Part shown: in pieces, positions 1 through 8,084 of the stretch
Position numbering within the stretch: position 1 is the first letter of the stretch
Layout: each line of letters opens with the position of its first letter
NCBI RefSeq assembly: GCF_041200175.1
Contig: NZ_CP165727.1
Span: forward strand, 1,364,001 to 1,428,000
Direction: 5' to 3'
Length of the DNA stretch: 64,000 nt
Origin: Streptomyces sp. R33
GTDB taxonomy: Bacteria; Actinomycetota; Actinomycetes; Streptomycetales; Streptomycetaceae
Notes under the pieces: generated by a model
What the model was told of the DNA's origin: nothing
The model's database searches: none
The model's input: the letters and a program-made list of their open reading frames with translations, nothing else
Position numbers and translations under genes: made by a program

Positions 1-295
1 GCACCTCGGGATCGTTGCGCAGGTACTCCGGCGCGCGGCCGCCCGGGACGACCACGGCCGCGTACTCCTCGGGAACCACGTCGGCGAACGCCACGTCGGC
101 GGGCCAGGTGTAGCCGGGCTTCTCGGTGTAGGTGTCGAAGCCGTCCTCGAAGTCGTGCACCACGAACCGCAGTTTCTTCACCGACTGCGCCGCGATGTGC
201 ACCTCGTACCCCTCCTCGCGCAGGCGCTGGTACGGGTAGAGGACCTCGAGCGACTCCGCCGCGTCGCCGGTCACGATCAGGATCTTCGGTGCCAT
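1..295 (-). CDS. DJ-1/PfpI family protein (3' partial)
   Basis: The N-terminal 98 residues of a DJ-1/PfpI (class I glutamine amidotransferase-like) protein are visible, beginning MAPKILIVTGD at the ATG at 295. The motif VVVPGGRAPEYLRND is the conserved GGR turn of the family that comes just before the nucleophile elbow. The catalytic Cys would lie further downstream, outside the window. Family members act as proteases, deglycases or stress chaperones, and the exact activity cannot be told from this fragment. The gene runs off the left edge, so length and operon context are unknown. Confidence 0.85.
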   Translation of the reverse strand, partial: MAPKILIVTGDAAESLEVLYPYQRLREEGYEVHIAAQSVKKLRFVVHDFEDGFDTYTEKPGYTWPADVAFADVVPEEYAAVVVPGGRAPEYLRNDPEV

Positions 296-557
296 GGGCT
301 GCTCCCGGTAGGCAGGTTCACGGTGTGCACGTCCGCGCGGCCCCGGCCGGGGCCCCCGCCACCGTGCCCGCAGCGGCGCGTTCTGCCAAGAGGTACTCAC
401 CCGTTCGGCCCAGCGGTCACCAGGGGCAGAATCCAGCCTTCCGACACATGGATTTAACCTGAAGGGCACATGACAATGTGAGCCTCGGCTCTGCCACCTG
501 ATGCCCCGCCAACTGCCATGGCGGGGGCGGTGCCTGCGAAGAGGTATCCCCCACACC

Positions 558-1385
558 ATGAAAATCTCCCCACGCACGCCCTGGGCCGCCGGGCTCGCCG
601 TAGCGGCCCTGGTCCTCATTCCGGCCACTGCGTCGGCCGGCTCGCAGCGGACTGCGGCGCCCCACGCCGACGCGGCCGCCACCACCGCCACCGCAACCTC
701 GGCCGACTCGTACTACGCGGCCGCCGAGGGCAAGACCGGAGCCGCGCTGAAGACCGCGCTCCACGACATCATCAAGAACCAGTCCAAGGTGACCTACGAC
801 GGCGTGTGGAACGCGCTGAAGGTGACCGACCAGGACCCGGCGAACCCGAACAACGTCATCCTCGTCTACTCGGGCCGCTCCCAGTCCAAGTCCACCAACG
901 GCGGCGGCGTCAACGACTGGAACCGCGAGCACGTCTGGGCCAAGAGCCACGGCGACTTCGGCACCGCGACCGGCCCGGGCACGGATCTGCACCACCTGCG
1001 CCCCGAGGACGTCACGGTCAACAGCACGCGCGGCAACAAGGACTTCGACAACGGCGGCAGCCCGGTCTCGGAGGCCCCCGGCAGCTTCACCGACTCCGAC
1101 TCCTTCGAGCCGCGCGACGCGGTCAAGGGCGACGTCGCCCGCATGCTGCTCTACATGGCCGTGCGCTACGAGGGCGGCGACGGCTTCGCGGACCTCGAGA
1201 TGAACGACAAGGTCAACAACGGCACCGCCCCGCTCTTCGGCCGCATCTCCCTGCTGAAGCAGTGGAACCAGCAGGACCCGCCGGACGCCTTCGAGCAGCG
1301 CCGCAACCAGGTCATATTCGACACGTTCCAGCACAACCGGAACCCGTTCATCGACCACCCGGAGTGGGTCAACTCCATCTGGTGA
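558..1385 (+). CDS. Secreted endonuclease I family nuclease
   Basis: A 275-residue extracellular nuclease of the endonuclease I (EndA/NucM) family, which cuts DNA and RNA using a beta-beta-alpha metal finger. Residues 1-30 form a Sec signal peptide (MKISPRTPWAAGLAVAALVL, cleavage near ATASAG). The catalytic block is the segment WNREHVWAKSHGDFG followed by TDLHHLRPEDVTVNSTRGNK, containing the HVW...H, DLHHL and N..R..K residues of the family. The ATG at 558 is chosen over the upstream in-frame ATG at 501 because the signal peptide starts here and GAAGAGG lies upstream. A hairpin terminator follows at 1406-1439. It probably scavenges nucleic acids. Confidence 0.92.
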   Translation: MKISPRTPWAAGLAVAALVLIPATASAGSQRTAAPHADAAATTATATSADSYYAAAEGKTGAALKTALHDIIKNQSKVTYDGVWNALKVTDQDPANPNNVILVYSGRSQSKSTNGGGVNDWNREHVWAKSHGDFGTATGPGTDLHHLRPEDVTVNSTRGNKDFDNGGSPVSEAPGSFTDSDSFEPRDAVKGDVARMLLYMAVRYEGGDGFADLEMNDKVNNGTAPLFGRISLLKQWNQQDPPDAFEQRRNQVIFDTFQHNRNPFIDHPEWVNSIW

Positions 1386-1405
1386 CCCTGCCGGGAACCC
1401 CAGCC

Positions 1406-1439
1406 CGCAGGCCGCCGCCCGGCCGGGTGGCGGCCTGCG
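1406..1439 (+). terminator. Hairpin terminator after endonuclease gene
   Basis: A perfect 11-bp inverted repeat (CGCAGGCCGCC at 1406-1416 pairing with 1429-1439) with a GC-rich loop lies 21 bases after the stop codon. There is no T tract, which is usual for Streptomyces terminators. Confidence 0.6.
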
Positions 1440-1524
1440 AGGGTTGGGCCGCGCCAGGTCGGGTATTCGCAGGCCAGAGGCTGCGGTGCGCGCCGCCCGG
1501 CGACGGCAGCCGATGGAGGTCGTC

Positions 1525-1827
1525 ATGGACGGAGCCGGACTGTCCGACCGCGAGCGGCGCGCGCTCTCCGCGATCGAGGCCGATCTCAAGGGTGACCGCT
1601 CCCTCGTCCGGATCCTGCGCTCCGCGCACGCACGCCCGCGTCACCGCACCCTGGCCGCCTGCCTTCTCGGTGCGGTGACGCTGGCCCTGCTGGTCGCGGC
1701 CTCGGTCACCGTCTCACTACCGCTGATCTGGGGTTTCGCCGCGGCCTGGACCCTGACCGTGATCCTTGCCCTGCCGCTGCTCGGCCAGTGGATCCGGCGC
1801 CGCTGGCAGCGCACGGGCCGCCCGTAG
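1525..1827 (+). CDS. DUF3040 domain membrane protein
   Basis: A 100-residue protein with the N-terminal signature LSDRERRALSAIEADLKGD of DUF3040 and two hydrophobic segments (about residues 40-60 and 65-85) that should span the membrane, followed by a basic tail. No function is known for the family. The ATG at 1525 is preferred because GGAGG stands 5 bases upstream of it, although an in-frame ATG at 1513 also exists. It converges on the hexosaminidase gene, with 21 bases between the stop codons. Confidence 0.8.
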   Translation: MDGAGLSDRERRALSAIEADLKGDRSLVRILRSAHARPRHRTLAACLLGAVTLALLVAASVTVSLPLIWGFAAAWTLTVILALPLLGQWIRRRWQRTGRP

Positions 1828-1848
1828 CGGCGCCTGCGCCCGTACGGG

Positions 1849-3531
1849 TCACCCCGGAGGCTGGAGCCGGTCGGCGAGGGCCTTGAAGTCGGCCCAGGCG
1901 GGCTGCGGCGGGCGGCTGTCCCAGACCTTCTGGGACAGTGCCGCCAGGGGCAGCCGGATCCCCTCGGCGACCTGGGCCTGGGTCTGGGCGCCGGCCAGGT
2001 CGCACCACACGGCGAGCCGCGCGCCGAGTATCTGCGCCGCGTAGCGGGCGGGCACAGCGGTGCTGCCGCGCAGTACGAGCGGGGTCCACTGCTCGTAGAT
2101 CCGCTTGCCGGTGGGGTACGTGAACTGGTTGGGCTGGCCGAGCACGTAGTAGAGGTACTCGTCGTTGAGGTTGACGACCTTGCGGCCCTCGCGCAGGTAC
2201 TCCAGTGGCGGCCGGGCCCCGAGCTCCTTGCCCGTCCAGTACTCGACCTGGATGTCCTTGGCCGCCTGGACCACGCCTCCGGTGAAGAAGCCGTCGTTCC
2301 ACGCCTTGGGCACCTTGCCGGCCGGACGCACCACGTCCGCCCGGTCGTTGAGCCATCCCTCCGCCAGGTCCTGGATGCGCGCCGAGGGTCCGTACTTCTG
2401 CTGCGCCGCCCGCGCGAGCTGCGGGAAGGAGGCCTGCGGGTCGCGGTAGACCAGCGCCTGGTACTCGTCGGCGCCCAGGTGCCAGAACGCGCCGGGGAAC
2501 AACGGCAGGTACTCGCGGAGCAGTTCGTCGATGAGCTTGGCCGAGGCCGGGTTCGATATGTCCACGGCGCCCTTCACGGCCCGGCCCTGTACGTCGCGCA
2601 GCTGGAGGGCGGGGTGGGCGCGCAGCACGGCGCCCAGGTGGCCCGGGGAGTCGAGTTCGGGGACGACCGTGATGTGCAGGCGGGCGGCGAGGGCGTTGAT
2701 CTGCCGGACCTGGGCCTTGGTGAGGTGGGGCGTGGAGACGATCTCGGGGTGGGTGTCGGACTGGATCCGGAAGGCCTGGTCGTCGGAGAAGTGCAGGCCG
2801 AGCTGGTTGAGCTTGAGGTCGGCCATCCGGCGCAGCTGGTCCTCGATCCAGCCCACGGTGAAGTTCTTGCGGGCTATGTCGAGGTTCAGGCCGCGCTGGG
2901 GCTTGGCCGGGGCGTCGCGCACGATCCCCTCGGGGGCCGAACCGGCGGACTTCACCGCTTGTTTGAGGGTGCGGGTGCCGTAGAAAACCCCGGCCTCGTC
3001 CGGTCCGGTGACCCGGACCCGGCCGCCCCGGACGGTGAGGGTGTACGACTCGGGCGCTCCGGAGCTCTTGGGGCCGAGGGCGAGTTCCACGTCACCGGGG
3101 CGCGCATCCGCCGTCTCGGCGAAGCCCATGCGCAGCTCGCCGGCGAGCAGCCTCCCCTCGTCGGCGAGGGCCGCGGCGTTCGCGGGCGGTACGACGACCC
3201 GCGCGGCGGCGGCCGGCTTCCAGCCGGGGCCGCGGGCCGGGATGTGCTCCCGTACGGCCGGAATGGTGCGCGGGGCGGTGGACAGCGCGTACGAGGGGGT
3301 CGGCGAGGGGGCAGCGGCCGAGGTGGTCGGCGCGGAGGTGGCCTGCGCCGAGGCGGTGGCGGCACCGGCGGCGGAGCCCGTGGTGCCCTCGCCGGCGGGG
3401 CTGCGGGCCCCGTCGGAGGCGGCCGTGCAGCCGGGCACGGCAAGGGTGACCAGCGCGGCGACGGCTGCCGTCGCGAGCACGTGGCCCTTCCTGAGCTGCC
3501 TGGACCGGATCTGCCTGGACTGTCGCATCAT
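1849..3531 (-). CDS. GH20 beta-N-acetylhexosaminidase lipoprotein
   Basis: About 560 residues. A basic N-terminus, a hydrophobic stretch and the lipobox AVPGC indicate export and lipid anchoring. A low-complexity Ala/Ser/Thr/Pro linker follows (about residues 40-90), then a GH20b domain and the GH20 TIM barrel. The catalytic Asp-Glu pair is visible in FWHLGADEYQ. Other barrel motifs are GLNLDIARKNF, HFSDDQAFRI and PELDSPGHLGA. Family enzymes release terminal GlcNAc/GalNAc with substrate-assisted catalysis, and in Streptomyces serve chitin or glycoprotein degradation. The ATG at 3531 follows CAGGGG; a further in-frame start exists at 3570. Confidence 0.93.
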   Translation of the reverse strand: MMRQSRQIRSRQLRKGHVLATAAVAALVTLAVPGCTAASDGARSPAGEGTTGSAAGAATASAQATSAPTTSAAAPSPTPSYALSTAPRTIPAVREHIPARGPGWKPAAAARVVVPPANAAALADEGRLLAGELRMGFAETADARPGDVELALGPKSSGAPESYTLTVRGGRVRVTGPDEAGVFYGTRTLKQAVKSAGSAPEGIVRDAPAKPQRGLNLDIARKNFTVGWIEDQLRRMADLKLNQLGLHFSDDQAFRIQSDTHPEIVSTPHLTKAQVRQINALAARLHITVVPELDSPGHLGAVLRAHPALQLRDVQGRAVKGAVDISNPASAKLIDELLREYLPLFPGAFWHLGADEYQALVYRDPQASFPQLARAAQQKYGPSARIQDLAEGWLNDRADVVRPAGKVPKAWNDGFFTGGVVQAAKDIQVEYWTGKELGARPPLEYLREGRKVVNLNDEYLYYVLGQPNQFTYPTGKRIYEQWTPLVLRGSTAVPARYAAQILGARLAVWCDLAGAQTQAQVAEGIRLPLAALSQKVWDSRPPQPAWADFKALADRLQPPG

Positions 3532-3603
3532 GCACCCCTGTCCCCCGTACCAACGTGGCACGGGGGACACGGGCGCGCGACCCGGAAGACCCGGGCGGGA
3601 GCG

Positions 3604-4041
3604 TCAGAGAAGCGCGCCGAGGGCGGCCGCGGCGAAGGCGTGGTCCTGGTCGGGGGCGCCGCCGCCCACTCCGATGGCGCCGATGAGCCGGCCGTCGCGG
3701 TGGACGGGCAGCCCGCCCGCGATGAACAGCAGCGGCCGGTCGAGGGCGGTGGGCAGAGTGTGGAACGGCCCGCCCGGCTGGACGGCGTCGACGAGGTCGG
3801 CGGTCGGGGCGTCGAGCTGGAGGGCGGTGAAGGCCTTGCGGGTGCTGGTCTCGCCCGAGATCAGCACTGCCCGGTCGTCGCGGCGGAAGGCGAGCGGGTG
3901 CCCGCCGGCGTCGAGGACGGTCACGCTGACCGTGACCCCGGCCTGCTCGGCGGCGGTGCGGGCGGCGGAGACCAGGAGCTCGGCGTCCTCGGTGGTCAGC
4001 GGGGCGACGGCGGTACGGGCGGGGGCGGGGGCGCTGGACAT
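3604..4041 (-). CDS. GlcG/HbpS family heme-binding-like protein
   Basis: A 145-residue protein of the DUF336 family, which includes GlcG, PduO C-terminal domains and the Streptomyces heme-degrading protein HbpS. Diagnostic segments are VTVLDAGGHPLAFRRDD, the STRKAFTALQLD helix and the C-terminal IGAIGVGGGAPDQDHAFA. No signal peptide is present, so it should be cytosolic. Start at 4041 is supported by AGGAG 8 bases upstream. It lies just downstream of the MFS transporter on the same strand (49 bases), so co-transcription is possible. Heme binding is inferred from the family only. Confidence 0.82.
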   Translation of the reverse strand: MSSAPAPARTAVAPLTTEDAELLVSAARTAAEQAGVTVSVTVLDAGGHPLAFRRDDRAVLISGETSTRKAFTALQLDAPTADLVDAVQPGGPFHTLPTALDRPLLFIAGGLPVHRDGRLIGAIGVGGGAPDQDHAFAAAALGALL

Positions 4042-4090
4042 GCGGGGTTCTCCTGGGTCGGGGTGCACGGGGTACGAGGGGTGTCGTGGA

Positions 4091-5320
4091 TCAGTGGTGG
4101 GCGGGGGCGGGGGCGGGGACGGGTACGGCGGCCGGGGCTCCGGCCGCGACGACCCGGCCGCCGTCGGGGCGGGCGGCGGTTCGCCGCTCCAGCCCGCCGG
4201 AGACGAGGGCGAGGACCAGGGCGGAGGCGGCCAGGGCGGCGCCGACCCAGTTCGGGGCGGTCCAGCCGAGCCCGGCGGCGATGACGAGCCCGCCGAGCCA
4301 GGCGGCGAGCGCGTTGCCGAGGTTGAAGGCGCCGATGTTGACGGCGGAGGCCAGGGTGGGGGCGCCGGCGGCCTGGTCGAGGACCCGCTTCTGCAGCGGC
4401 GGCACGGTCGCGAAGCCCAGCGCGCCGATCAGCACGATCGTGGCGGCGGCGCCGGTCTTGGTGTGGGCGGTGAGGGTGAAGACGGCCAGGACGACGGCCA
4501 GGGCACCCAGGGAGACGTAGAGCATCGGCATCAGCGCGCGGTCGGCGAACCGGCCGCCGATGAGGTTGCCGGCGACCATGCCGAGGCCGAACAGGACGAG
4601 GAGCCAGGTCACGGAGGTGTCGGCGAAGCCGGCGACGTCGGTCATCATCGGCGTGATGTAGGTGATCGCGGCGAAGACGCCGCCGAAGCCGAGGACGGTC
4701 ATCGCCATGGCGAGCAGCACCTGGACGTTGCGGAAGGCGGCCAGCTCGTGGCGGATCCGGACGCCCTCGGGCCGGGGCAGCTCGGGGACCAGCCTGGCGA
4801 TGCCGAGCAGGCCGAGCACGCCGAGGGCGGCGACGATCAGGAAGGTGATGCGCCAGCCCAGGGTCTGCCCGACGAGGGTGCCGAGCGGGACACCGACGAC
4901 GTTGGCCACGGTCAGGCCGGTGAACATCATGGCGATCGCGCCGGCCTTCTTCTCGGGCGCGACCAGCCCGGCGGCGACCACGGAGCCGATGCCGAAGAAG
5001 GCGCCGTGGGCGAGGGAGGCGACGACACGGCCGGCGAGCATGACGCCGAAGGCGGGGGCGAACGCGGAGAGCACGTTGCCCGCGATGAACAGGCCCATGA
5101 GCAGCATCAGCATGCGCTTGCGGGGGATGCGGGTGCCGAGGACGGTCATGAGCGGGGCGCCGAGGACGACGCCGAGGGCGTATCCGGTGACCAGGAAGCC
5201 TGCGGTGGGGATCGAGACGCCGTAGTCGGCGGCGACCTCGGGGAGCAGGCCCATGATCACGAATTCGGTGGTGCCGATCCCGAAGGCCCCGATGGCCAGG
5301 GCGAGGAGTGCGAGAGGCAT
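4091..5320 (-). CDS. MFS drug/sugar efflux transporter (DHA1 type)
   Basis: A 409-residue, 12-helix major facilitator transporter of the AraJ/YdhP-like DHA1 group, with the N-terminal signature GIGTTEFVIMGLLPEVA and the loop motif MTVLGTRIPRKRMLM between helices 2 and 3. Such proteins export sugars, arabinose analogues or drugs by proton antiport, and the substrate here is unknown. The ATG at 5320 has GAAGGG upstream; the TTG at 5335 lacks a ribosome site. It is divergent from a MarR regulator, a classic arrangement in which the regulator represses the pump. Confidence 0.9.
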   Translation of the reverse strand: MPLALLALAIGAFGIGTTEFVIMGLLPEVAADYGVSIPTAGFLVTGYALGVVLGAPLMTVLGTRIPRKRMLMLLMGLFIAGNVLSAFAPAFGVMLAGRVVASLAHGAFFGIGSVVAAGLVAPEKKAGAIAMMFTGLTVANVVGVPLGTLVGQTLGWRITFLIVAALGVLGLLGIARLVPELPRPEGVRIRHELAAFRNVQVLLAMAMTVLGFGGVFAAITYITPMMTDVAGFADTSVTWLLVLFGLGMVAGNLIGGRFADRALMPMLYVSLGALAVVLAVFTLTAHTKTGAAATIVLIGALGFATVPPLQKRVLDQAAGAPTLASAVNIGAFNLGNALAAWLGGLVIAAGLGWTAPNWVGAALAASALVLALVSGGLERRTAARPDGGRVVAAGAPAAVPVPAPAPAHH

Positions 5321-5408
5321 GAGGGTGCCCTTCAAGGGGGGAGGTGGTGGTGCGGTGATGCCGGTGCAGTCGCGGGTGGCGCTTGCCGTCGCCGCTTACT
5401 TGCGTCCA

Positions 5409-5437
5409 CATTAATTGCAGACGCGTGATATTTGCAA
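5409..5437 (-). promoter_or_regulatory. Candidate promoter for MFS gene with TTGCA repeats
   Basis: On the minus strand TTGCAA (5437-5432) and TTAATG (5414-5409) are separated by 17 bases, a plausible sigma-70 type promoter. The same intergenic region carries three TTGCA elements (5416-5420, 5432-5436, 5448-5452), possible half-sites for the divergent MarR protein. Read by eye only. Confidence 0.4.
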
Positions 5438-5531
5438 GCGCGGGCTATTGCAGCAGTGGCCTATCCTGGGAGGACACCTGTAGGACACAGGGAGTCCGGG
5501 CAACGGGACACGGTTCGAAGGAGAGCAGCCC

Positions 5532-5990
5532 ATGACGGCCACCGACAGCGCACTGACCGGCCTCGCCCAGGGCTGGTGCGCCCTCTCCCTGCTGCACGGG
5601 CGGATCGAGGCGCACATCGAGCGGGCCCTGCAGGCCGGACACGGCCTGAGCGTGCGCGAGTACTCACTGCTGGACGTCCTGAGCCGCCAGCACAGCGGCC
5701 CGGGCGGCCACCTGCGGATGCACCAGGTGGCCGACTCGGTGGTGCTCAGCCAGAGCGCGACGACCCGGCTGGTCAGCCGGCTCGAGGACCGCGGGCTGCT
5801 GAACCGCTACATCTGCGACACGGACCGGCGGGGCATCTACACCGACGTGAGCGAGGCCGGCCTGGCCCTGCTGGCCGCCGCCCGGCCGACCAACGACACG
5901 GCGCTGCGCGAGGCGCTGGACGAGGCGGCGCGCAACCCCGAACTCGCCCCGCTGGTCGCAGCCGTGGAGAACACCCGCTCTAGCTCTTAG
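5532..5990 (+). CDS. MarR family transcriptional regulator
   Basis: A 152-residue winged-helix regulator. The DNA-binding region spans about residues 50-105, with the recognition helix in VVLSQSATTRLVSRLEDRGLL and the wing in YICDTDRRGIYTDVSEAG, all MarR-typical. It is divergent from the MFS exporter and probably represses it until a ligand binds. The stop codon TAG straddles the insertion site of the IS5-family element: its T and A come from the TTA target duplication and the G is the first base of the IS. The base after the second TTA copy is also G, so the stop would have been the same before insertion. Confidence 0.9.
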   Translation: MTATDSALTGLAQGWCALSLLHGRIEAHIERALQAGHGLSVREYSLLDVLSRQHSGPGGHLRMHQVADSVVLSQSATTRLVSRLEDRGLLNRYICDTDRRGIYTDVSEAGLALLAAARPTNDTALREALDEAARNPELAPLVAAVENTRSSS

Positions 5991-6877
5991 AACTGCTATC
6001 GGAATGACTTCAGGCGTCGCCAGCAGATGAGTGAGCAAGCGAGGCTGAGGAAGGCTTCGTGGATGTCGTCGCGGACTTCCCAGCGGATCCGCAATCGGCG
6101 GAACCAGTGGAGGTGGGCGAAGGCCCGCTCGACAACCCAGCGTTCGGTGCCGAGGCCGGAGCCGTGTGGGACGCCGCGTCGGGCGATGACGGGTTTCACG
6201 CCCAGGGCCCAGGCCAGGCGTCGGTACTTGTCATGGTCGTAGCCGCGGTCCCCGAGCACCGTGTCGGGCCGCCGACGGGGCCGGCCGCGCTTGCCGCGAA
6301 CCGGTGGGACGGCCTGGAGGAGGGGCATGAACTGGGTGACGTCGTTGCGGTTGCCGCCAGTCAGGATGGCGGCAAGCGGAATGCCGGTGGCATCGGTGAT
6401 CAGGTGGTGCTTGCTGCCATTCCTGCCCCGGTCAACGGGGCTTCGCCCTGTTTTGGAGCCCCCTTTAACGCGCGTATGTGTGAGCCGTCGACCACGGCCC
6501 GCGAGAAGTCCAGAGCGCCGGCCCCGCGGAGCCGGGCCAGAAGGGTCTCGTGCAGCCGCGGCCAGACGTCGGCCTCGGTCCACTCAGCCAGGCGCCGCCA
6601 GCAGGTCATGCCCGATCCGAACCCCAGTTCCTGCGGGAGGTGTTCCCACGCGATCCCGGTGTGCAGAACGAACAGGATGCCCTGGAACACCAGCCGGTCC
6701 GGATGCCGCTTCCGACCAGGATGACGAGTCCGTCGCTCCACCCTCGGCAGGAGCGATTCGATCACCGCCCAGAGTTCATCGTCCACTTCCCACGGCTTCC
6801 GCCGAGCCACCCCACACCCCCAGATCAACGTTCTCAGGGACATCCAACCAGCCCGAAGATCATTTCGTTAGGGGTTG
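5990..6877 (-). mobile_element. IS5-family (IS427-like) insertion sequence, 888 bp
   Basis: The element is bounded by imperfect terminal inverted repeats: GAACTGCTATCGGAATGA at the left end and the complement of the right end, CAACCCCTAACGAAATGA. It is flanked by the 3-bp direct repeat TTA (5987-5989 and 6878-6880), the TNA target type of the IS427 group. It carries one transposase in two overlapping frames. It sits exactly where two convergent genes meet. Confidence 0.88.
5996..6843 (-). CDS. IS5-family DDE transposase with -1 frameshift
   Basis: The transposase lies in two frames. The upstream frame (6843-6400) encodes the DUF4096-type N-terminus and the first catalytic Asp (AVVDGSHIRALKG); the downstream frame (to 5996) carries the second Asp (VLGDRGYD) and the Glu (ERWVVERAFAHLHWFRRLR). 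They join at A AAG GGG (6466-6460), a classical X XXY YYZ slippery heptamer, so a programmed -1 shift gives one product of about 270-282 residues. The upstream start could be the ATG at 6843 or, more like relatives, the GTG at 6810 (ARRKPWEVDDELW). The element looks intact rather than decayed. Confidence 0.85.
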
Positions 6878-7389
6878 TTAGAGGGTCCCGCGCTCGGGGG
6901 CGGTGAGGACGACACGGGCGTGGACGACGGCACGGCGGGCGGGGGCACGGACCTCGACGGCGAGGCCGCTGAACGCGCGCCCGACGGGGTCGGAGTCGGC
7001 CCGGGCGGCTGCGCCGAGCGGGTCCCGGGGGCGGTGGACGGCCGGGGGGACGGCGCCACCGACGGATGCGGACTGCCGGTTCCCGTACGGGAGTCCGGTG
7101 TCGGCCCGGGTCCGGTGATCTCGGGCGGCGAGGCCGGCGGCACCGGGCGGGGCGGGACGGGGTCCGGGGCCAGTACGAGGTACCCGGCCACGGCGGCGGC
7201 AGCCGCGGCCAGTCCCGCCAGCGGCAGCGCGAACCGGCGCAGGTTCAGCCGCAGCCGCGCGGCCGGCAGCCGCCGCAGGTGCGGACCCGGCGGATCCGCG
7301 GGGCGCAGCTCGCGGACGGTGATCCCGCCCGCGCGGGCGTCGAGGGCCTGGCGCAGCCTGCGTTCGACGGGGCGTTCGCCGTGCGTCAT
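6868..7389 (-). CDS. Single-pass Pro/Ser-rich membrane protein coupled to ECF sigma factor
   Basis: A 173-residue protein: a cytosolic N-terminus of about 50 residues (MTHGERPVERRLRQALDARA), one transmembrane helix (ALPLAGLAAAAAAVAGYLVL, about 55-75), and a long extracellular Pro/Ser/Thr-rich tail. Its ATG overlaps the sigma factor stop as ATGA, so the two are translationally coupled, and an anti-sigma or signalling role is plausible but not shown by a recognised domain. The last codons (NNP and stop) are IS-derived. Across the target site the original end reads as lysine, serine, stop, so the insertion changed only a few C-terminal residues. Confidence 0.65.
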   Translation of the reverse strand: MTHGERPVERRLRQALDARAGGITVRELRPADPPGPHLRRLPAARLRLNLRRFALPLAGLAAAAAAVAGYLVLAPDPVPPRPVPPASPPEITGPGPTPDSRTGTGSPHPSVAPSPRPSTAPGTRSAQPPGPTPTPSGARSAASPSRSVPPPAVPSSTPVSSSPPPSAGPSNNP

Positions 7390-8069
7390 ATCCGTCCCTC
7401 CAGAATCCGCTCCAGCGCGTCCAGGGCGCGGCTCGCGTTCGACTTCACCGCGCCCCGGCTGATCCCGAGGGTGGTCGCTATCTCGGCCTCGCTGAGCTCG
7501 GCCCAGTAGCGCAGTACGAGGACCTGCCGGCGGCGCGGGGTCAGCCGGCCGAGTGCGGCGAGCACCTCGCGGTGTGCCTCGTCGAGGACGACGTGGTCCT
7601 CCGCCGACGGGATGTCGGCCGCCGCGGGCGGGGTCCATGCGCGGGCCGTGCGGCGGCGGCGCAGGACCGACCGGGAGGTGTTGACGACGGCCGTGCGCAG
7701 ATAGCCGAGCGCGTTGTCGACCTCGCTGATCTGCTCCCCGTGGCGCCGGTACAGGGCCGTGAAGGCGTCCTGGACCACGTCCTCGGCCGTGGCCAGGTCG
7801 TCGACGAGCAGCACGGCCAGCCGGACCATGCGCAGCCGGTGCGCGTGGTAGAGCTCGGTGACGGTGGGCTGCGGCGCGTCCCCGCGCAGGGCGGCTTCGT
7901 ACGCCGGCCCGGACCCGGTCCCGTGGTACCCGGGAACGTACGGATGCGCCGACGACGGCGGGGTGGCGCGCTCGCGGCGCAGCAGCAACGACCACAAGCC
8001 CCGCCACGCCCGGCCGAGGCCGGGCGTGAGGGGGCGTGCGGACGGTACGGGTGGAGCGAGGTGGAGCAC
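7386..8069 (-). CDS. SigE-type ECF RNA polymerase sigma factor
   Basis: A 227-residue extracytoplasmic-function sigma factor. Region 2 covers about residues 70-135 (ELYHAHRLRMVRLAVLLVDD followed by AEDVVQDAFTALYRR), and region 4 about 165-222 (LTPRRRQVLVLRYWAELSEAEIA, then GISRGAVKSNASRALDALE). It lacks regions 1 and 3, as expected for ECF factors. An unusual 65-residue basic/Pro-rich N-terminal extension precedes region 2, so a later start is possible. It is coupled by ATGA overlap to the downstream membrane protein and lies beside a sortase substrate on the same strand, suggesting envelope-related control. Confidence 0.88.
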   Translation of the reverse strand: MLHLAPPVPSARPLTPGLGRAWRGLWSLLLRRERATPPSSAHPYVPGYHGTGSGPAYEAALRGDAPQPTVTELYHAHRLRMVRLAVLLVDDLATAEDVVQDAFTALYRRHGEQISEVDNALGYLRTAVVNTSRSVLRRRRTARAWTPPAAADIPSAEDHVVLDEAHREVLAALGRLTPRRRQVLVLRYWAELSEAEIATTLGISRGAVKSNASRALDALERILEGRI

Positions 8070-8084
8070 GGTGTTCCCGGATTC

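Noticed and set aside
296..557. Plus-strand small ORF at 155-457
   Set aside because: It lies antisense to the DJ-1/PfpI gene and then in non-coding DNA, with no ribosome site or recognisable motif.
2479..5428. Long plus-strand open frames over the GH20, HbpS-like and MFS genes
   Set aside because: They are antisense, Gly/Arg/Asp-rich and have no recognisable domain.
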